Assembly: GCA_910576205.1 (NCBI GenBank)
Contig: CAJTHL010000001.1
Span: forward strand, 248,001 to 312,000
From: Clostridia bacterium
GTDB lineage: Bacteria > Bacillota > Clostridia > Lachnospirales > Lachnospiraceae
Direction: 5' to 3'
Length of the DNA: 64,000 nucleotides
Made by a program: the position numbers and the translations under genes. The notes under the pieces were generated by a model. It ran no database searches, was not told the DNA's origin, and saw only the letters and a list, made by a program, of their open reading frames with translations. This document shows positions 17,866 through 28,165 of this stretch, in pieces; position 1 is the stretch's first letter, and each line of letters opens with the position of its first letter.

Positions 17866-19053
17866 TCAGCTGGGGAGATACTCCCGGACCAGCTTCCGGA
17901 ATGCCGGCATGGAATCCACAATCGTCTTCTCCGCCACGCAGTAGGCCACCCGCACATAGCCCGGGCATCCGAAATCATCCCCCGGCACCAGCAGCAGATC
18001 GTATTTCTTTGCCTTTTCGCTGAAAGCGCAGGCATCCTCTTCCAAAGCCTTCACAAAGAGATAAAAAGCCCCCTGGGGCATAACGCAGGTGTAGCCGGCC
18101 TCCGTAAGCCCCTGGTACAGAAGATCCCGGTTCCTCTTGTAGGCGTTAATATCTCCTGTGTCCTCCACACAGCGGGCAATCACCTGCTGGAACAGGCTGG
18201 GCGCGCAGACATACCCCAGCACCCGGGCGGCGCCTGCAATGGCCGCCATCACACGGGCGGATTCATGGACACGTTCCGGCACCGCAATATAGCCAATCCG
18301 TTCCCCGGGAAGGGACAGGGATTTGCTGTAGGAATAGCAGACCAGGGTATTTTCATAGTATCTTGTCACAAAGGGGACCTTAAGGCCGTCATAGACAATC
18401 TCCCGGTAGGGCTCATCCGTAATGAGATAGATCGGGGAACCGTACTCCTCCGATTTTCTCCGCAGGGTGTCTGCCAGCCGCCGAATTGTCTCCTCCGAGT
18501 ACACCACGCCGGAAGGGTTGTTTGGCGAATTGACGATCACCGCCTTTGTCTTTGGGCTAAGCGCCCTCTGGAAGGCCTCAAAATCAATCTGAAAATCCGG
18601 TATTCTGGGCGGCGTCACCCAAAGCTTTGCCCCCACGCCCTCCACCCAGCATCTGTATTCCGGGAAGAAGGGGGCGAAAACAATGACTTCATCCCCGGCA
18701 TTTACCAGGGCATGGATGGAAATATTTAAGGACGCCGCGGCCCCACAGGTCATAAAGATATTGTTCTCTGTAAATTCCTCCCCGAACCGGCGGTTAAGAG
18801 ACTGGGCAATCACCCTCCTGACAGAGGCGTCGCCAGAGGCGGCTGTGTAGGCGTGTATTTCTTCCTCCCCGGAATCCAGCAAATCCAGAATCGCCCTTTT
18901 TACCGACTCCGGGGCCGGGATGCTGGGATTGCCAAGGCTGAAATCATAGACCTTGTCCGCCCCCACCTCCGCCTTCCGCTTCTGGCCAAAAGCAAAGATT
19001 TCACGGATAATGGAGCTTCTGCTTCCCAGCTGGTAGCATTTTTCTGATATCAT
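17866..19053 (-). CDS. Class I/II PLP-dependent aminotransferase
   Basis: The 395-residue enzyme has the fold-type I aminotransferase signatures: FSLGNPSIPAPESV near the N-terminus, NSPNNPSGVVYS, and the PLP lysine in CYSYSKSLSLPGERIGY with a following Arg. Family members transfer amino groups between an amino acid and a 2-oxo acid in the cytoplasm. Overall it resembles aspartate-aminotransferase-like enzymes of Clostridia annotated without fixed substrate. A strong AAGGAGGG site precedes the ATG. Confidence 0.9.
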   Translation of the reverse strand: MISEKCYQLGSRSSIIREIFAFGQKRKAEVGADKVYDFSLGNPSIPAPESVKRAILDLLDSGEEEIHAYTAASGDASVRRVIAQSLNRRFGEEFTENNIFMTCGAAASLNISIHALVNAGDEVIVFAPFFPEYRCWVEGVGAKLWVTPPRIPDFQIDFEAFQRALSPKTKAVIVNSPNNPSGVVYSEETIRRLADTLRRKSEEYGSPIYLITDEPYREIVYDGLKVPFVTRYYENTLVCYSYSKSLSLPGERIGYIAVPERVHESARVMAAIAGAARVLGYVCAPSLFQQVIARCVEDTGDINAYKRNRDLLYQGLTEAGYTCVMPQGAFYLFVKALEEDACAFSEKAKKYDLLLVPGDDFGCPGYVRVAYCVAEKTIVDSMPAFRKLVREYLPS

Positions 19054-19130
19054 AATATATTTCCCTCCTTTTTATCATACCTCATAAACAAGGGCAAAGC
19101 AGGAAAATGAATTCCCCACTGCTTCCCCTC

Positions 19131-19772
19131 TCACTGAGCCCTTCCCCATACCCGGTTCTCCACCGGTTTTCCATGGCCAAAACAGATCTTCAGCCTCCCC
19201 ATGCCGCTGATTTTCCCGGCGCTCTCCAGCATCCGGTCAGCGTCTGTATAGAGCATGGATACCGTGGGATAAAACATATTCATTAAGGCGTCTCCCACGA
19301 GAAGGCCCTCTCCGGCCCGAATGCCCACAGATCCCCGGGTATGGCCAGGCAGGTCCACCACCTGTGCGTCCACTCCGAATTCTTTCAAGGAATCCCCGTC
19401 TCTTACCAGGATCTCTGGTTCAAAAGCCTCAATCCTGTCTTTTTCAAAGCTGCTTAGGGAAGCGGCCAGCACAATCTTCCCCGGAAATGTTTTTGCTGAC
19501 AGAGGCTGGCTTTTATTGTCCGCAATCAGATTCCTGTCCCTCCCGCTCATGGCAATGGGAACCTGCAGCGCCCTGGCAAGATAGGCGGCATTCTGGCAGT
19601 GGTCTACATGGCCGTGCGTCAACACAAGCAGATTCACATGAAATTCCCGGCATTTTTCCAGCACCTTTTCCCTGTACTTCTCCCGGCCCGTGTCAACCAA
19701 AAGGGCATTTTTGTTTTCGGCTATAATATAGCAGTTTACATTTCCGCATGAAATCAAATGGATTTCTGTCAT
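19131..19772 (-). CDS. MBL-fold metallo-hydrolase
   Basis: The 213-residue protein carries the metallo-beta-lactamase metal motif THGHVDHCQNA near residue 53, a second histidine in DLPGHTRGSVGI and a terminal CFGHGKP. It has the size of single-domain glyoxalase-II-like hydrolases. It is cytoplasmic, with no signal peptide. Its natural ester or thioester substrate cannot be told. It ends close to the downstream aminotransferase gene but is separated by about 77 bp. Confidence 0.88.
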   Translation of the reverse strand: MTEIHLISCGNVNCYIIAENKNALLVDTGREKYREKVLEKCREFHVNLLVLTHGHVDHCQNAAYLARALQVPIAMSGRDRNLIADNKSQPLSAKTFPGKIVLAASLSSFEKDRIEAFEPEILVRDGDSLKEFGVDAQVVDLPGHTRGSVGIRAGEGLLVGDALMNMFYPTVSMLYTDADRMLESAGKISGMGRLKICFGHGKPVENRVWGRAQ

Positions 19773-19964
19773 GGTTTGTCTAAGCTCCCGTTCTTAAATC
19801 TGTCCTGGATTTATTGTATCTCAAAAGGAAAAAAAATCAACCATATTCCGGAATTAATTCCATTCACATTCCCCTTATTTTCTGTTATAATTTTCATGAC
19901 TTTATCATTTCACATTCTCTGGATTTTACCAGGGAAACAGTAAACACAAGGAGTAACGTACCCT

Positions 19965-21134
19965 ATGCGAGATAATATAAAATCCTTTTCCATCCTTATG
20001 AACGCAGTTCTGCTGCTGATTCTCTTTATCTTCCTATACGCGGGAAAGCAGGACAGACGCAGCGCTTACGGCGGACTCACGGATATTGCCGGGAAGCCTG
20101 TGCTTACGGTCTACAGCGAGAATTTCCTGGATGGGCCTGTGTTTGAGGTTGCGGAAATAGAGCCCTGGATATCTTCCATGCTGGAGGGACATCTTGGCGA
20201 GGAATCCAGAAATTTTTCCGGAAAGGACCTGGCCGTCGTGGAGGAAAGGCTGGATGCCTGCATGGATGATCTGAGCGCCAACAGCCTCCAGTGCAGCTAT
20301 GAGGTGGACCGGATGACCTACTCCCTTGTAAAAAAGCTGTCCCATATTACTGTCCGGGTACGGATCCTTTATATCCCGGATATCGTCCCCTACCATGACC
20401 TGGCATCCTTCTCCGCTCCGGCAGACGCCGCAGAATACCTGGCGGGAGAATGGGATGGCGGACTCCGGGAAGTCTGGTTTCGCTGCTCGGAGGACTGGAC
20501 GGGGGATACCCTGTACAATATGGGAAATGCCGCGGAGATGAACACCGCCGACACGGCTGCCCTCCCCAGCAGCTTCAATTACATGATCCAGGAGCGGCCT
20601 GGGGAAAGGGAAAAACTTTCCTTTATTGAGCTTATCTACTCTGTGGATGAGGATCGCCTGCGCGCCCGCAGCCAGGAGCTTAAGGAAGAGCTTGACGCCA
20701 TTGCCGCAGAAATCCTGTCCCGGGGGCTTACCACGGAACGGGAGCTTTACGACGCCGTAAGCAAGGTCATCCTGGAACGGGCAGACTACGACCACGCCTC
20801 CATAAATTCCATTTATTCCGATAACCGCAGCGAGGAAGAATGGATCAACAGCAGCGCCTATGGCGCCCTGATCTCCGGGAAAACCATCTGTACCGGGTAC
20901 GCCATGGCACACAAGGCCCTGTGTGACCGCCTGGGACTGCCCTGCTGGGTAATTTCCGGAAATATAAAGGGAGCCGGCCATGCATGGAACATGATCCGGC
21001 TCGACGGAAAAACCTACTTTGTAGACTGCACCTCCGCGGACTCCACAGGAAACAGCCAGTACCTTCTTATGGACGCTTCCGGCCTGTCGGAGCGGGGCTA
21101 TTATATGCCTGCCAACCAGGTGTGTCCCTGGTAA
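19965..21134 (+). CDS. Membrane-anchored transglutaminase-like domain protein
   Basis: The 389-residue protein has one N-terminal hydrophobic anchor (residues ~7-26) and a long extracellular region. Its C-terminal transglutaminase-like Cys-His-Asp domain is seen in SGKTICTGYAMAHKALCDRLGLPCW, then GHAWNMIRLDGKTYFVDCT. This triad gives cysteine-protease or amidase-type chemistry in bacterial surface proteins. The middle region (about residues 60-230) is not recognised. An AAGGAG site lies before the ATG. The gene stands alone on the plus strand between minus-strand genes. Confidence 0.8.
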   Translation: MRDNIKSFSILMNAVLLLILFIFLYAGKQDRRSAYGGLTDIAGKPVLTVYSENFLDGPVFEVAEIEPWISSMLEGHLGEESRNFSGKDLAVVEERLDACMDDLSANSLQCSYEVDRMTYSLVKKLSHITVRVRILYIPDIVPYHDLASFSAPADAAEYLAGEWDGGLREVWFRCSEDWTGDTLYNMGNAAEMNTADTAALPSSFNYMIQERPGEREKLSFIELIYSVDEDRLRARSQELKEELDAIAAEILSRGLTTERELYDAVSKVILERADYDHASINSIYSDNRSEEEWINSSAYGALISGKTICTGYAMAHKALCDRLGLPCWVISGNIKGAGHAWNMIRLDGKTYFVDCTSADSTGNSQYLLMDASGLSERGYYMPANQVCPW

Positions 21135-21192
21135 TCAAGTAACCAGAGACAGGAAGCCGCGTACACAGCACTCTTTCATAGCCTCTGGAATT

Positions 21193-21717
21193 TCACCCCA
21201 CAAGAACTACCTGGCTGGTACGCTTCTTTGCCTCCGGGTGCTCCCCTTCCGGGTAGCCAAGGATGCAGGAGCCCACGCCAATATACTCTCCTTCCACCCC
21301 CCACTCCTTTAAGAGAGCCTTTCCGTCCTCCCGTTCAAAGGTCTCCCGGATCCGGTTAATCCAGCAGGAGCCAAGACCCAGGGAATAGGCGGCATTCATC
21401 ATATTGCCCAGCATCAGGCTTCCATCGCATACCCCTGTGGGCATGGGCACATCCGCTCTGACCAGAACCAGCACAAGCGTTGGAGCCCCGTAGAAGGGAT
21501 CCTTATCAGAACCCCAGATCTCCGCATTAATCCTGCGCAGCCGGTCCAGGGTATCCGCATCCTGCACCGCCACAATAAGCCCCGGCTGACGGTTCATGGC
21601 CGTTGGGGCATAGCGGCCCGCCTCAATGACAGCTTCCAGCTCCTCCCTCGTAATCTGATCTGGTTTGAATTTCCGGATACTTCTCCGGTTCCGTAAAACC
21701 TCCATTGCGTCTTTCAT
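21193..21717 (-). CDS. Nitroreductase family protein
   Basis: The ATG at 21717 has an AGGAGG site. The 174-residue FMN-dependent oxidoreductase begins MKDAMEVLRNRRSIRKF, the family's FMN-binding Arg-Ser-Arg block. It continues with EAGRYAPTAMNRQPG and the C-terminal LGLGSCWINRI and IGVGSCILGYPEG. It likely uses NAD(P)H to reduce quinones or nitro compounds. It follows the two-gene ABC exporter operon by 22 bp and is probably cotranscribed, which suggests a detoxification role. Confidence 0.9.
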   Translation of the reverse strand: MKDAMEVLRNRRSIRKFKPDQITREELEAVIEAGRYAPTAMNRQPGLIVAVQDADTLDRLRRINAEIWGSDKDPFYGAPTLVLVLVRADVPMPTGVCDGSLMLGNMMNAAYSLGLGSCWINRIRETFEREDGKALLKEWGVEGEYIGVGSCILGYPEGEHPEAKKRTSQVVLVG

Positions 21718-21739
21718 ATTCTGAACACCTCCTATGTTT

Positions 21740-23665
21740 TTATGACAATTCAAATGCTCCCGTATACAGCTGATAATATTTGCCCTTCTGGGCGATAAGC
21801 TCTTGATGGCTGCCCCGCTCGATAATGCGCCCCTGTTCCAGCACCATAATCACATTGGAATTCTGGACGGTGGACAGGCGATGGGCAATGACGAACACGG
21901 TCCGCCCCTCCATAAGGCTGTCCATGCCCCGCTGCACTATAGCCTCCGTGCGGGTATCGATGCTGGAAGTCGCCTCATCCAGAATCAGAACCGGCGGATC
22001 TGCAATGGCGGCCCGGGCAATGGCCAGAAGCTGCCTCTGGCCCTGGGAAAGGTTCGCCCCGTCCCCGGTCAGCATGGTATCATACCCCTCCGGAAGATGC
22101 CGGATAAAGGTGTCGGCCCCCGCCAGCATGGCGGCTCCTTTTACCTCCGAATCCGTGGCGTCCAGCTTCCCGTATCGGATGTTTTCCGCCACTGTGCCCG
22201 TAAAAAGATGGGTGTCCTGGAGCACCATTCCCAGAGAACGGCGAAGATCTGTCTTTCGGATCTTGTTAATATTGATGCCGTCGTAACGGATTTTGCCGTC
22301 CTGGATATCATAAAAGCGGTTAATAAGGTTGGTGATTGTAGTCTTTCCGGCTCCAGTGGCTCCCACAAAGGCGATCTTCTGGCCGGGCTCCGCAAAAAGC
22401 TTAATGTCGTGGAGCACCATCTTCTCATCCGTATATCCAAAATCCACCCCGTCCATAACCACATGGCCCTTAAGCAGCCTGTAGGTCAGCGTACCGTCCC
22501 TGTGGGGATGCTTCCAGGCCCAGAAGCCTGTGCGCTGGTCGCTCTCGGTGATGTTTCCCTGATCGTCCACCCGGGCATTTACCAGGGTCACGTAGCCCTC
22601 GTCCTGCTCCGGCTCCTCATCCATAAGATCGAAAATACGCTCCGCCCCGGCCAGGGCCATAATAATGGCGTTAAACTGCTGGGCCACCTGGGCAATGGGC
22701 TGACTGAAGCTCTTGTTAAGCTGAAGGAAAGAGGCAAGTCCTCCTAAGGTAAGTCCGCCGATGCCCTTGATTGCCACCAGGGCTCCCACCATGGCTGTCA
22801 GCACATAGCTTAGGTTCCCAATATTTGACATAATGGGCATAAGGATGTTGGCATAAATATTGGCGTTTCTGGCGCTGTCCAGAAGCTGGTCGTTAAGCTT
22901 CCCGAAACGCTCCCTGGCCTCGTCTTCATGGCAGAATACCTTGACTACTTTCTGGCCCTCCATCATCTCCTCAATATAGCCGTTCACAGCTCCCAGGTCT
23001 TTTTGCTGGGCCATGAAATACCGGCCGGACTGCCCGCCGATCTTTCCGGTGACACGGATCATAATAAAGACCATAAACAGCACAAGCATCGTCAGAATGG
23101 GACTTAAGTACAGCATTGAGAAAAACACGCTGACTATGGTAATGCCCGAAGAGATCAGCTGGGGGATACTCTGGCTGATAAGCTGGCGCAGGGTATCTGT
23201 GTCATTTGTGTAAATACTCATAATATCCCCGTGGGAATGCCTGTCAAAATAAGGGATGGACAGGGTTTCCATATGGGTAAAGAGCTCATCCCGAATCCTT
23301 TTTAAGGTTCCCTGGGACACCTTAATCATAACCCGGTTATAAAGATATGTGGATCCCACGCCCACCAGGTAAATAAGGGCCATGGTGGACAATGCCTTGA
23401 AAAGAGGCGCAAAATCCGGATTTTCCGCACCGATCATGGGCGTAATATAATCGTCAATAAGGGTCTGCAAAAAAAGGGTTCCCCTTACGTTGGCAAATAC
23501 TCCCAGTAGGATTCCAAGCAGCACAATCACGCACTGGATGGAGTATTCTTTCATTACAATTCCCAAAACCCGCTTAAGGGTTTTCCTGGGATTCCTGGCT
23601 TTGGGGCCGCCGCGCCCGCGCATTCCCCTGGGGCCTTTCATAGCTCTGGGCTGCTGGTTACTCAT
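21740..23665 (-). CDS. ABC exporter half-transporter with consensus ATP site (heterodimer partner B)
   Basis: The start ATG overlaps the preceding gene by 8 bp (ATGAGTAA), so the two halves are translationally coupled. The 641-residue protein has an Arg/Gly/Pro-rich cytoplasmic tail (PRGMRGRGGPKARNP), six membrane segments and an ATPase domain. The ATPase has Walker A GATGAGKTT, signature LSQGQRQL and Walker B LILDEATSSID with the catalytic Glu. An insertion near residues 350-390 (QGNITESDQRTGFWAWKHPHRDG) sits before the nucleotide-binding domain. It resembles LmrD/BmrD-type multidrug or lipid exporters. The substrate is unknown. Confidence 0.92.
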   Translation of the reverse strand: MSNQQPRAMKGPRGMRGRGGPKARNPRKTLKRVLGIVMKEYSIQCVIVLLGILLGVFANVRGTLFLQTLIDDYITPMIGAENPDFAPLFKALSTMALIYLVGVGSTYLYNRVMIKVSQGTLKRIRDELFTHMETLSIPYFDRHSHGDIMSIYTNDTDTLRQLISQSIPQLISSGITIVSVFFSMLYLSPILTMLVLFMVFIMIRVTGKIGGQSGRYFMAQQKDLGAVNGYIEEMMEGQKVVKVFCHEDEARERFGKLNDQLLDSARNANIYANILMPIMSNIGNLSYVLTAMVGALVAIKGIGGLTLGGLASFLQLNKSFSQPIAQVAQQFNAIIMALAGAERIFDLMDEEPEQDEGYVTLVNARVDDQGNITESDQRTGFWAWKHPHRDGTLTYRLLKGHVVMDGVDFGYTDEKMVLHDIKLFAEPGQKIAFVGATGAGKTTITNLINRFYDIQDGKIRYDGININKIRKTDLRRSLGMVLQDTHLFTGTVAENIRYGKLDATDSEVKGAAMLAGADTFIRHLPEGYDTMLTGDGANLSQGQRQLLAIARAAIADPPVLILDEATSSIDTRTEAIVQRGMDSLMEGRTVFVIAHRLSTVQNSNVIMVLEQGRIIERGSHQELIAQKGKYYQLYTGAFELS

Positions 23666-25391
23666 GGTCCTCACCGCCTTTCTGCTGGGAATGATATACT
23701 TCCTGGTAAATGGCATTGGAGGCAAGCAGCTCCTCATGGGTGCCGCAGCCGTCTATGCTTCCGTCATTGAGAACCAGTATCCTGTCCGCGTCCTGCACAG
23801 AGGAAATCCTCTGGGCAATGATAAGCTTGGTAGTATCCGGAATTTCCTCCCGGAAAGCTTTGCGTATCGTGGCATCCGTGTGAGTATCCACCGCGCTGGT
23901 GGAATCGTCCAGAATGAGTATTTTCGGCTTCTTCAGAAGGGCTCTGGCGATACAGAGACGCTGTTTCTGGCCGCCGGACACATTGGTTCCTCCCTGCTCA
24001 ATATACGTCTCATAACCGTCGGGAAATTTCTCTATAAATTCGTGGGCGCAGGCCAGGCGGCACACACGCTCCAGCTCCTCCTGGCTGGCCTCTTTATTCC
24101 CCCAGCGCAGGTTTTCCGCAATGGTGCCGGAAAACAGCACATTCTTCTGCAGCACCATGGACACCTCATTCCGAAGGGCTTCCATATCGTACTCCCGCAC
24201 GTCAAGGCCTCCCACCTGTACGCTTCCGCTGGTCACATCGTAGAGCCTGGGAATCAGCTGCACCAGGGTGGACTTGGCGCTTCCCGTGCCCCCTAAGATT
24301 CCCACTGTCATGCCGGATTTTATGTCCAGATTTACATGGGACAGGTGAAGATTTTCCGCGTCCCCGTGGTAACTGAAGCACACGTCCGCAAACCGGATGG
24401 AGCCGTCCGCCACGGTCCGCACCGCGCCGGGCTTATTTTCCATACTGCTCTTTTCCTTTAGCACCTCACAGATACGGTCCGCCGAAGATTTCGCCATGGT
24501 GACCATAACCGTAACCATGGCAATCATCATAAGACTCATAAGAATATTCATGGTATAGGTAAACAGGCTCATAAGCTGCCCGGTAGTCATACTCTCCGAC
24601 ACGATCATCCGCGCCCCCAGCCAGGACAGCATGAGGATGCAGACATACACCGTAAACTGCATCAGCGGCATGGTCATTACCATCAGCTTCTCCGCCCGGA
24701 CAGAGCACAGATACAAAAGACCGGAGGTCTTTTTAAATTTTTCCGTCTCAAAATCCTCCCGTACATAGGCCTTTACCGCCCGGATGCCCGTGAGATTCTC
24801 CTGGACATTGGCGTTCAGGGCGTCGTATTTCTCAAACATTTCCTTGAAATAAGGCCCTACCTTCCGCACCAGAAAGGTAATAACCACGCCAAGGAAAATA
24901 ATCGCCACCAGAAACACCATGGAAAGCCTGCTGTTGATGATAAACGCCATGGTCATAGCTACAACCAGGGTAATCGGCGCTCTGGTAAACATGCGCAGAA
25001 GCATCTGATAGGCATTCTGCACATTGGTAACGTCCGTGGTAAGCCTGGTTACAAGGCCTGCCGTGGAATATTTGTCAATATTGGAAAATGAAAATTCCTG
25101 GATGTTGTCATACATGGCAAAGCGCAGGTTCCTGGCCAGTCCTGTGGATGCCACCGCTCCGTATTTTCCCGCCAGGGCGCCGCAGGCCAGGGAACACATG
25201 GCCACCACCACCATAATAAGGCCTACCTTAACCACGTAGTCTACATTGCCCTTCTCCAATCCGTTGTCAATGATCTCCGCCATGAGAAATGGGATAATCA
25301 TTTCCAGGATCACCTCTAAGATAATAAAAACCGGAGTAAGGATAGCCTGTCTCTTAAATTCAACTGCATATGGTTTTAGTGTTGCAAACAT
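23658..25391 (-). CDS. ABC exporter half-transporter with degenerate ATP site (heterodimer partner A)
   Basis: The 577-residue half-transporter has six membrane segments and an ATPase domain with Walker A GGTGSAKST, signature VSGGQKQRL and Walker B ILILDDSTSAVD. An Asp replaces the catalytic Glu, which is typical for the non-hydrolysing site of heterodimeric exporters such as LmrCD, BmrCD and TM287/288. An AGGAGG site precedes the ATG. It is the first gene of an operon with its partner and a nitroreductase. Confidence 0.92.
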   Translation of the reverse strand: MFATLKPYAVEFKRQAILTPVFIILEVILEMIIPFLMAEIIDNGLEKGNVDYVVKVGLIMVVVAMCSLACGALAGKYGAVASTGLARNLRFAMYDNIQEFSFSNIDKYSTAGLVTRLTTDVTNVQNAYQMLLRMFTRAPITLVVAMTMAFIINSRLSMVFLVAIIFLGVVITFLVRKVGPYFKEMFEKYDALNANVQENLTGIRAVKAYVREDFETEKFKKTSGLLYLCSVRAEKLMVMTMPLMQFTVYVCILMLSWLGARMIVSESMTTGQLMSLFTYTMNILMSLMMIAMVTVMVTMAKSSADRICEVLKEKSSMENKPGAVRTVADGSIRFADVCFSYHGDAENLHLSHVNLDIKSGMTVGILGGTGSAKSTLVQLIPRLYDVTSGSVQVGGLDVREYDMEALRNEVSMVLQKNVLFSGTIAENLRWGNKEASQEELERVCRLACAHEFIEKFPDGYETYIEQGGTNVSGGQKQRLCIARALLKKPKILILDDSTSAVDTHTDATIRKAFREEIPDTTKLIIAQRISSVQDADRILVLNDGSIDGCGTHEELLASNAIYQEVYHSQQKGGEDHE

Positions 25392-25487
25392 TTTATCCTC
25401 CTATTTTAGTGCCAAACTTCATTTTATTCTATATATTATGTGATTTTTCTATATGGAAAGTCAAGGAAATAAATCTTAAAAGTTTAT

Positions 25488-25532
25488 AAAAATCCCCTGG
25501 CAGACAAGTCTTTCCTGTCTGCCAGGGGCAGT
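25488..25532 (-). terminator. Intrinsic terminator after PBP1A gene
   Basis: A 12-bp perfect GC-rich stem (25494-25505 with 25516-25527) is flanked by A-rich sequence on the left, which reads as ATTTTTATAAA on the minus strand. Its place just after the PBP1A stop supports Rho-independent termination. Confidence 0.8.
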
Positions 25533-25534
25533 TT

Positions 25535-28165
25535 TTATCCTGCTGGCACAGCATTGGGGTCCACCGGCTGTTCCAACGGTGTCTCTGGCGGCGGAGCCCC
25601 CGTGTCTACCGTGGCGTCCCCGCCGGGCAGCGCATAGCTGGGATCCAGCCCACCGATAACGTTTCCGGGATGAAGCGTACAGCTGGGAGCCGCCAGAATA
25701 CGGGTACCTACAGAGGAACAGGGTCCCTGGAGATCCTGGGGAATCATAGTGATGATCCTGGCCTCCACACCCGGACACATATCCGTGGCCAGCTGATTGC
25801 TCTCTATACAGGCCGTTCCCACCACATGCACATCGCAGTACTCTGTGGGCACGGTTCCCGTGGCAAAATATTCCGTTTTCCGGCAGCCGTCGCAGATACC
25901 GGGAATGGGCAGCGCGCCAGACTGGCTGCACACCGTAGCGCTGGTAATGTCCGCAGGCATGTCAAAGTCCTTGTTTTCCAGGCCTTCATGCACCCGGGAC
26001 ATGACATTCTTCCAGAGAATCCGGTGGAAGTTTGTCTCATTCTTCTGCAGCTTATCGTTGTTGTCGATACCGGCCCAGATGCCGCCTGTGTAATAGGGCG
26101 TGTAGCCCACAAACCAGATATCGTTGTTCTTTGTGGTAGTACCCGTCTTTCCGGCGATGGTCATGCCCGGGAAACGGGCCGCCGTACCGGTACCCTGGGT
26201 CACCACATCCTTCATGGCGCTTGTGAGAAGCCATGCAGTGGTATCTTTAAGCACAGTCCTTGTCTGAGGTTCTTTCTCAATGAGCACATTGCCATCGTGA
26301 TCCAGAACCCGGGTATAAAATATCGGCTCCACGTAAACGCCGTTGTTGGCAATGGCCGCATAAGCCGCCGTAAGCTCCAGGTTTGTCACGCCGTTTGTAA
26401 TACCTCCCAGAGCGGTAGACTGGACAATATCCGTTTTTCCGTCCGCACCTTCGCCTACCAGGGTGGTAAACCCGAAATTCAGCAGATAGCTGTAGCCCAG
26501 ATCCGGCGTAATATCCGTGATGGTTTTGACCGCCACAATGTTCATGGAATGCTCGATGCCGCGCCGCAGGGAAGTCCATCCCTCATATACCTCTCCGTCC
26601 CAGTTGTGAATCTTGGTTCCGTCCAGGTATGTGTAGGGCGCGTCAAACTGGGTGGTCGCCAGGGTCAGCCCCGCCGTATCCAGGGCCGGAGCGTAGGTAG
26701 AAACAATCTTAAAGCAGGATCCCGGCTGACGTATCGCATCCGTAGCCCGGTTCAGCGTAAGGCTCTTCTCCTTGGCTCCCCGGCCGCCCACAACGCCCTT
26801 TACCAGACCCGAGGACTGCTCCATAATCACCATGGACGCCTGGGGCTGTATGGTAAAATCCATATTTTCGTAGACCGTATCCCCCGGTTCCACCACAGAC
26901 TCCTTAAAACCGTCAATATACGTCTGGGCCGTCTCCTCACTGTCAAACAGCAGGCTGAAATTGGGATTCTGGGTGGTTTCCTTGAAATATTTAATCATGT
27001 GCTCTTTGCTGTAGTTGATCTGTTCTCCGTCGGGCTTCACCACAGTCAGAGCATATTCCAGACCGATACGGACATTGGAAGGATAATTCTCCTCATTCTG
27101 CATCTCCTCATCCATAATGGCCTGGATATCCGGATCCTGGGCGCTCTCTATGGTAAGACCGCCGTAGTACAGGGCATTGTAGGCCTGCTGGTAAGTATAC
27201 CCCTTGTACTCCTGCAGATCATCCAGTACTTCTTTGACGGTGGCGTCCACATAATAAGAGTACACGTTCTGTTTCTGGGTAACCTCATCCACATTTTTAA
27301 TGCGGGAATATACGTCGTCCGCCAGGGCTTCCTCGTATTGGCTCTGATCAATGTACCCTTGATCCAGCATATCGTTCAGCACGATCTCCTGACGCTCCCG
27401 GTTGGTTTCCGGGTAGCTGATGGGATTATTGTAAACGGGATTCTTCGTAATGCCCGCAATTACCGCCGCCTCAGAGATGGTAAGCTGGGACACATCCTTT
27501 CCGAAATACCGGTTGGCCGCCGCCTGGATGCCCAGGGTATTCTGTCCCAGATTGATGGTATTTAAGTAAGCCTCCAGGATTTCATCCTTCGTCATGATAT
27601 CCTGCTCCAGCTTGAGGGCCAGATACTGCTCCTGGAGTTTGCGCTCCACCTTCTCCGCGAATCCGTCCTCGCTCATAAAGTCAAAGACGCTGTTTTTCAA
27701 GAGCTGCTGGGTGATGGTGCTGGCGCCCTCCCGGAACTTGAAGCCATTGGTAATACCCTTGACACCTGCACGGACAATACCCTTAATATCAATACCGTTA
27801 TGCTCATAGAAACGCGCGTCCTCCACAGCTACAAAGGCATGCTGCACATCAAGCGGAATCTGATCTATACTCACCCAGATCCGGTTGGAGCCCTCCGCGA
27901 TCAGATCAGCCGTCTTGGTTCCCTGGCTGTCCAGCACTACGGACTTATATCCTCTGGGAATTACGCTGTCACTGGTAATATCGGGGGCATTATCCACAAC
28001 GCCCTTTATAATTCCAACCCCGGAGCACAGTCCCACCACCACGACCGCCATCATACAGACTAAAAAGGCTTTGAAAAAAATAACGCCGGCTTTCTTTCCG
28101 AACTGTCTGGACTTAGAGTTGACCAGCTTCTTCTTTTTCGAAGTCCCCTTCTTTCCATAGTTCAT
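25535..28165 (-). CDS. Bifunctional penicillin-binding protein 1A (transglycosylase/transpeptidase)
   Basis: The ATG at 28165 follows GAGGAGG. The frame extends upstream without a ribosome site. The 876-residue protein has a basic cytoplasmic tail, one membrane anchor (about residues 30-52) and a GT51 transglycosylase domain (AFVAVEDARFYEHNG, EGASTITQQLLKN). The transpeptidase domain has motifs SCFK, SMN and KTGTT (AGKTGTTTKNNDIW). A Cys-containing C-terminal extension and a Pro-rich tail (PPPETPLEQPVDP) follow, as in clostridial PBP1. It polymerises and cross-links peptidoglycan outside the membrane. It is monocistronic. Confidence 0.95.
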   Translation of the reverse strand: MNYGKKGTSKKKKLVNSKSRQFGKKAGVIFFKAFLVCMMAVVVVGLCSGVGIIKGVVDNAPDITSDSVIPRGYKSVVLDSQGTKTADLIAEGSNRIWVSIDQIPLDVQHAFVAVEDARFYEHNGIDIKGIVRAGVKGITNGFKFREGASTITQQLLKNSVFDFMSEDGFAEKVERKLQEQYLALKLEQDIMTKDEILEAYLNTINLGQNTLGIQAAANRYFGKDVSQLTISEAAVIAGITKNPVYNNPISYPETNRERQEIVLNDMLDQGYIDQSQYEEALADDVYSRIKNVDEVTQKQNVYSYYVDATVKEVLDDLQEYKGYTYQQAYNALYYGGLTIESAQDPDIQAIMDEEMQNEENYPSNVRIGLEYALTVVKPDGEQINYSKEHMIKYFKETTQNPNFSLLFDSEETAQTYIDGFKESVVEPGDTVYENMDFTIQPQASMVIMEQSSGLVKGVVGGRGAKEKSLTLNRATDAIRQPGSCFKIVSTYAPALDTAGLTLATTQFDAPYTYLDGTKIHNWDGEVYEGWTSLRRGIEHSMNIVAVKTITDITPDLGYSYLLNFGFTTLVGEGADGKTDIVQSTALGGITNGVTNLELTAAYAAIANNGVYVEPIFYTRVLDHDGNVLIEKEPQTRTVLKDTTAWLLTSAMKDVVTQGTGTAARFPGMTIAGKTGTTTKNNDIWFVGYTPYYTGGIWAGIDNNDKLQKNETNFHRILWKNVMSRVHEGLENKDFDMPADITSATVCSQSGALPIPGICDGCRKTEYFATGTVPTEYCDVHVVGTACIESNQLATDMCPGVEARIITMIPQDLQGPCSSVGTRILAAPSCTLHPGNVIGGLDPSYALPGGDATVDTGAPPPETPLEQPVDPNAVPAG

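Noticed and set aside
25670-27565. 631-codon plus-strand frame opposite the PBP1A gene
   Set aside because: It lies fully inside pbp1A on the other strand, has no start context, and its residues make no recognisable domain.
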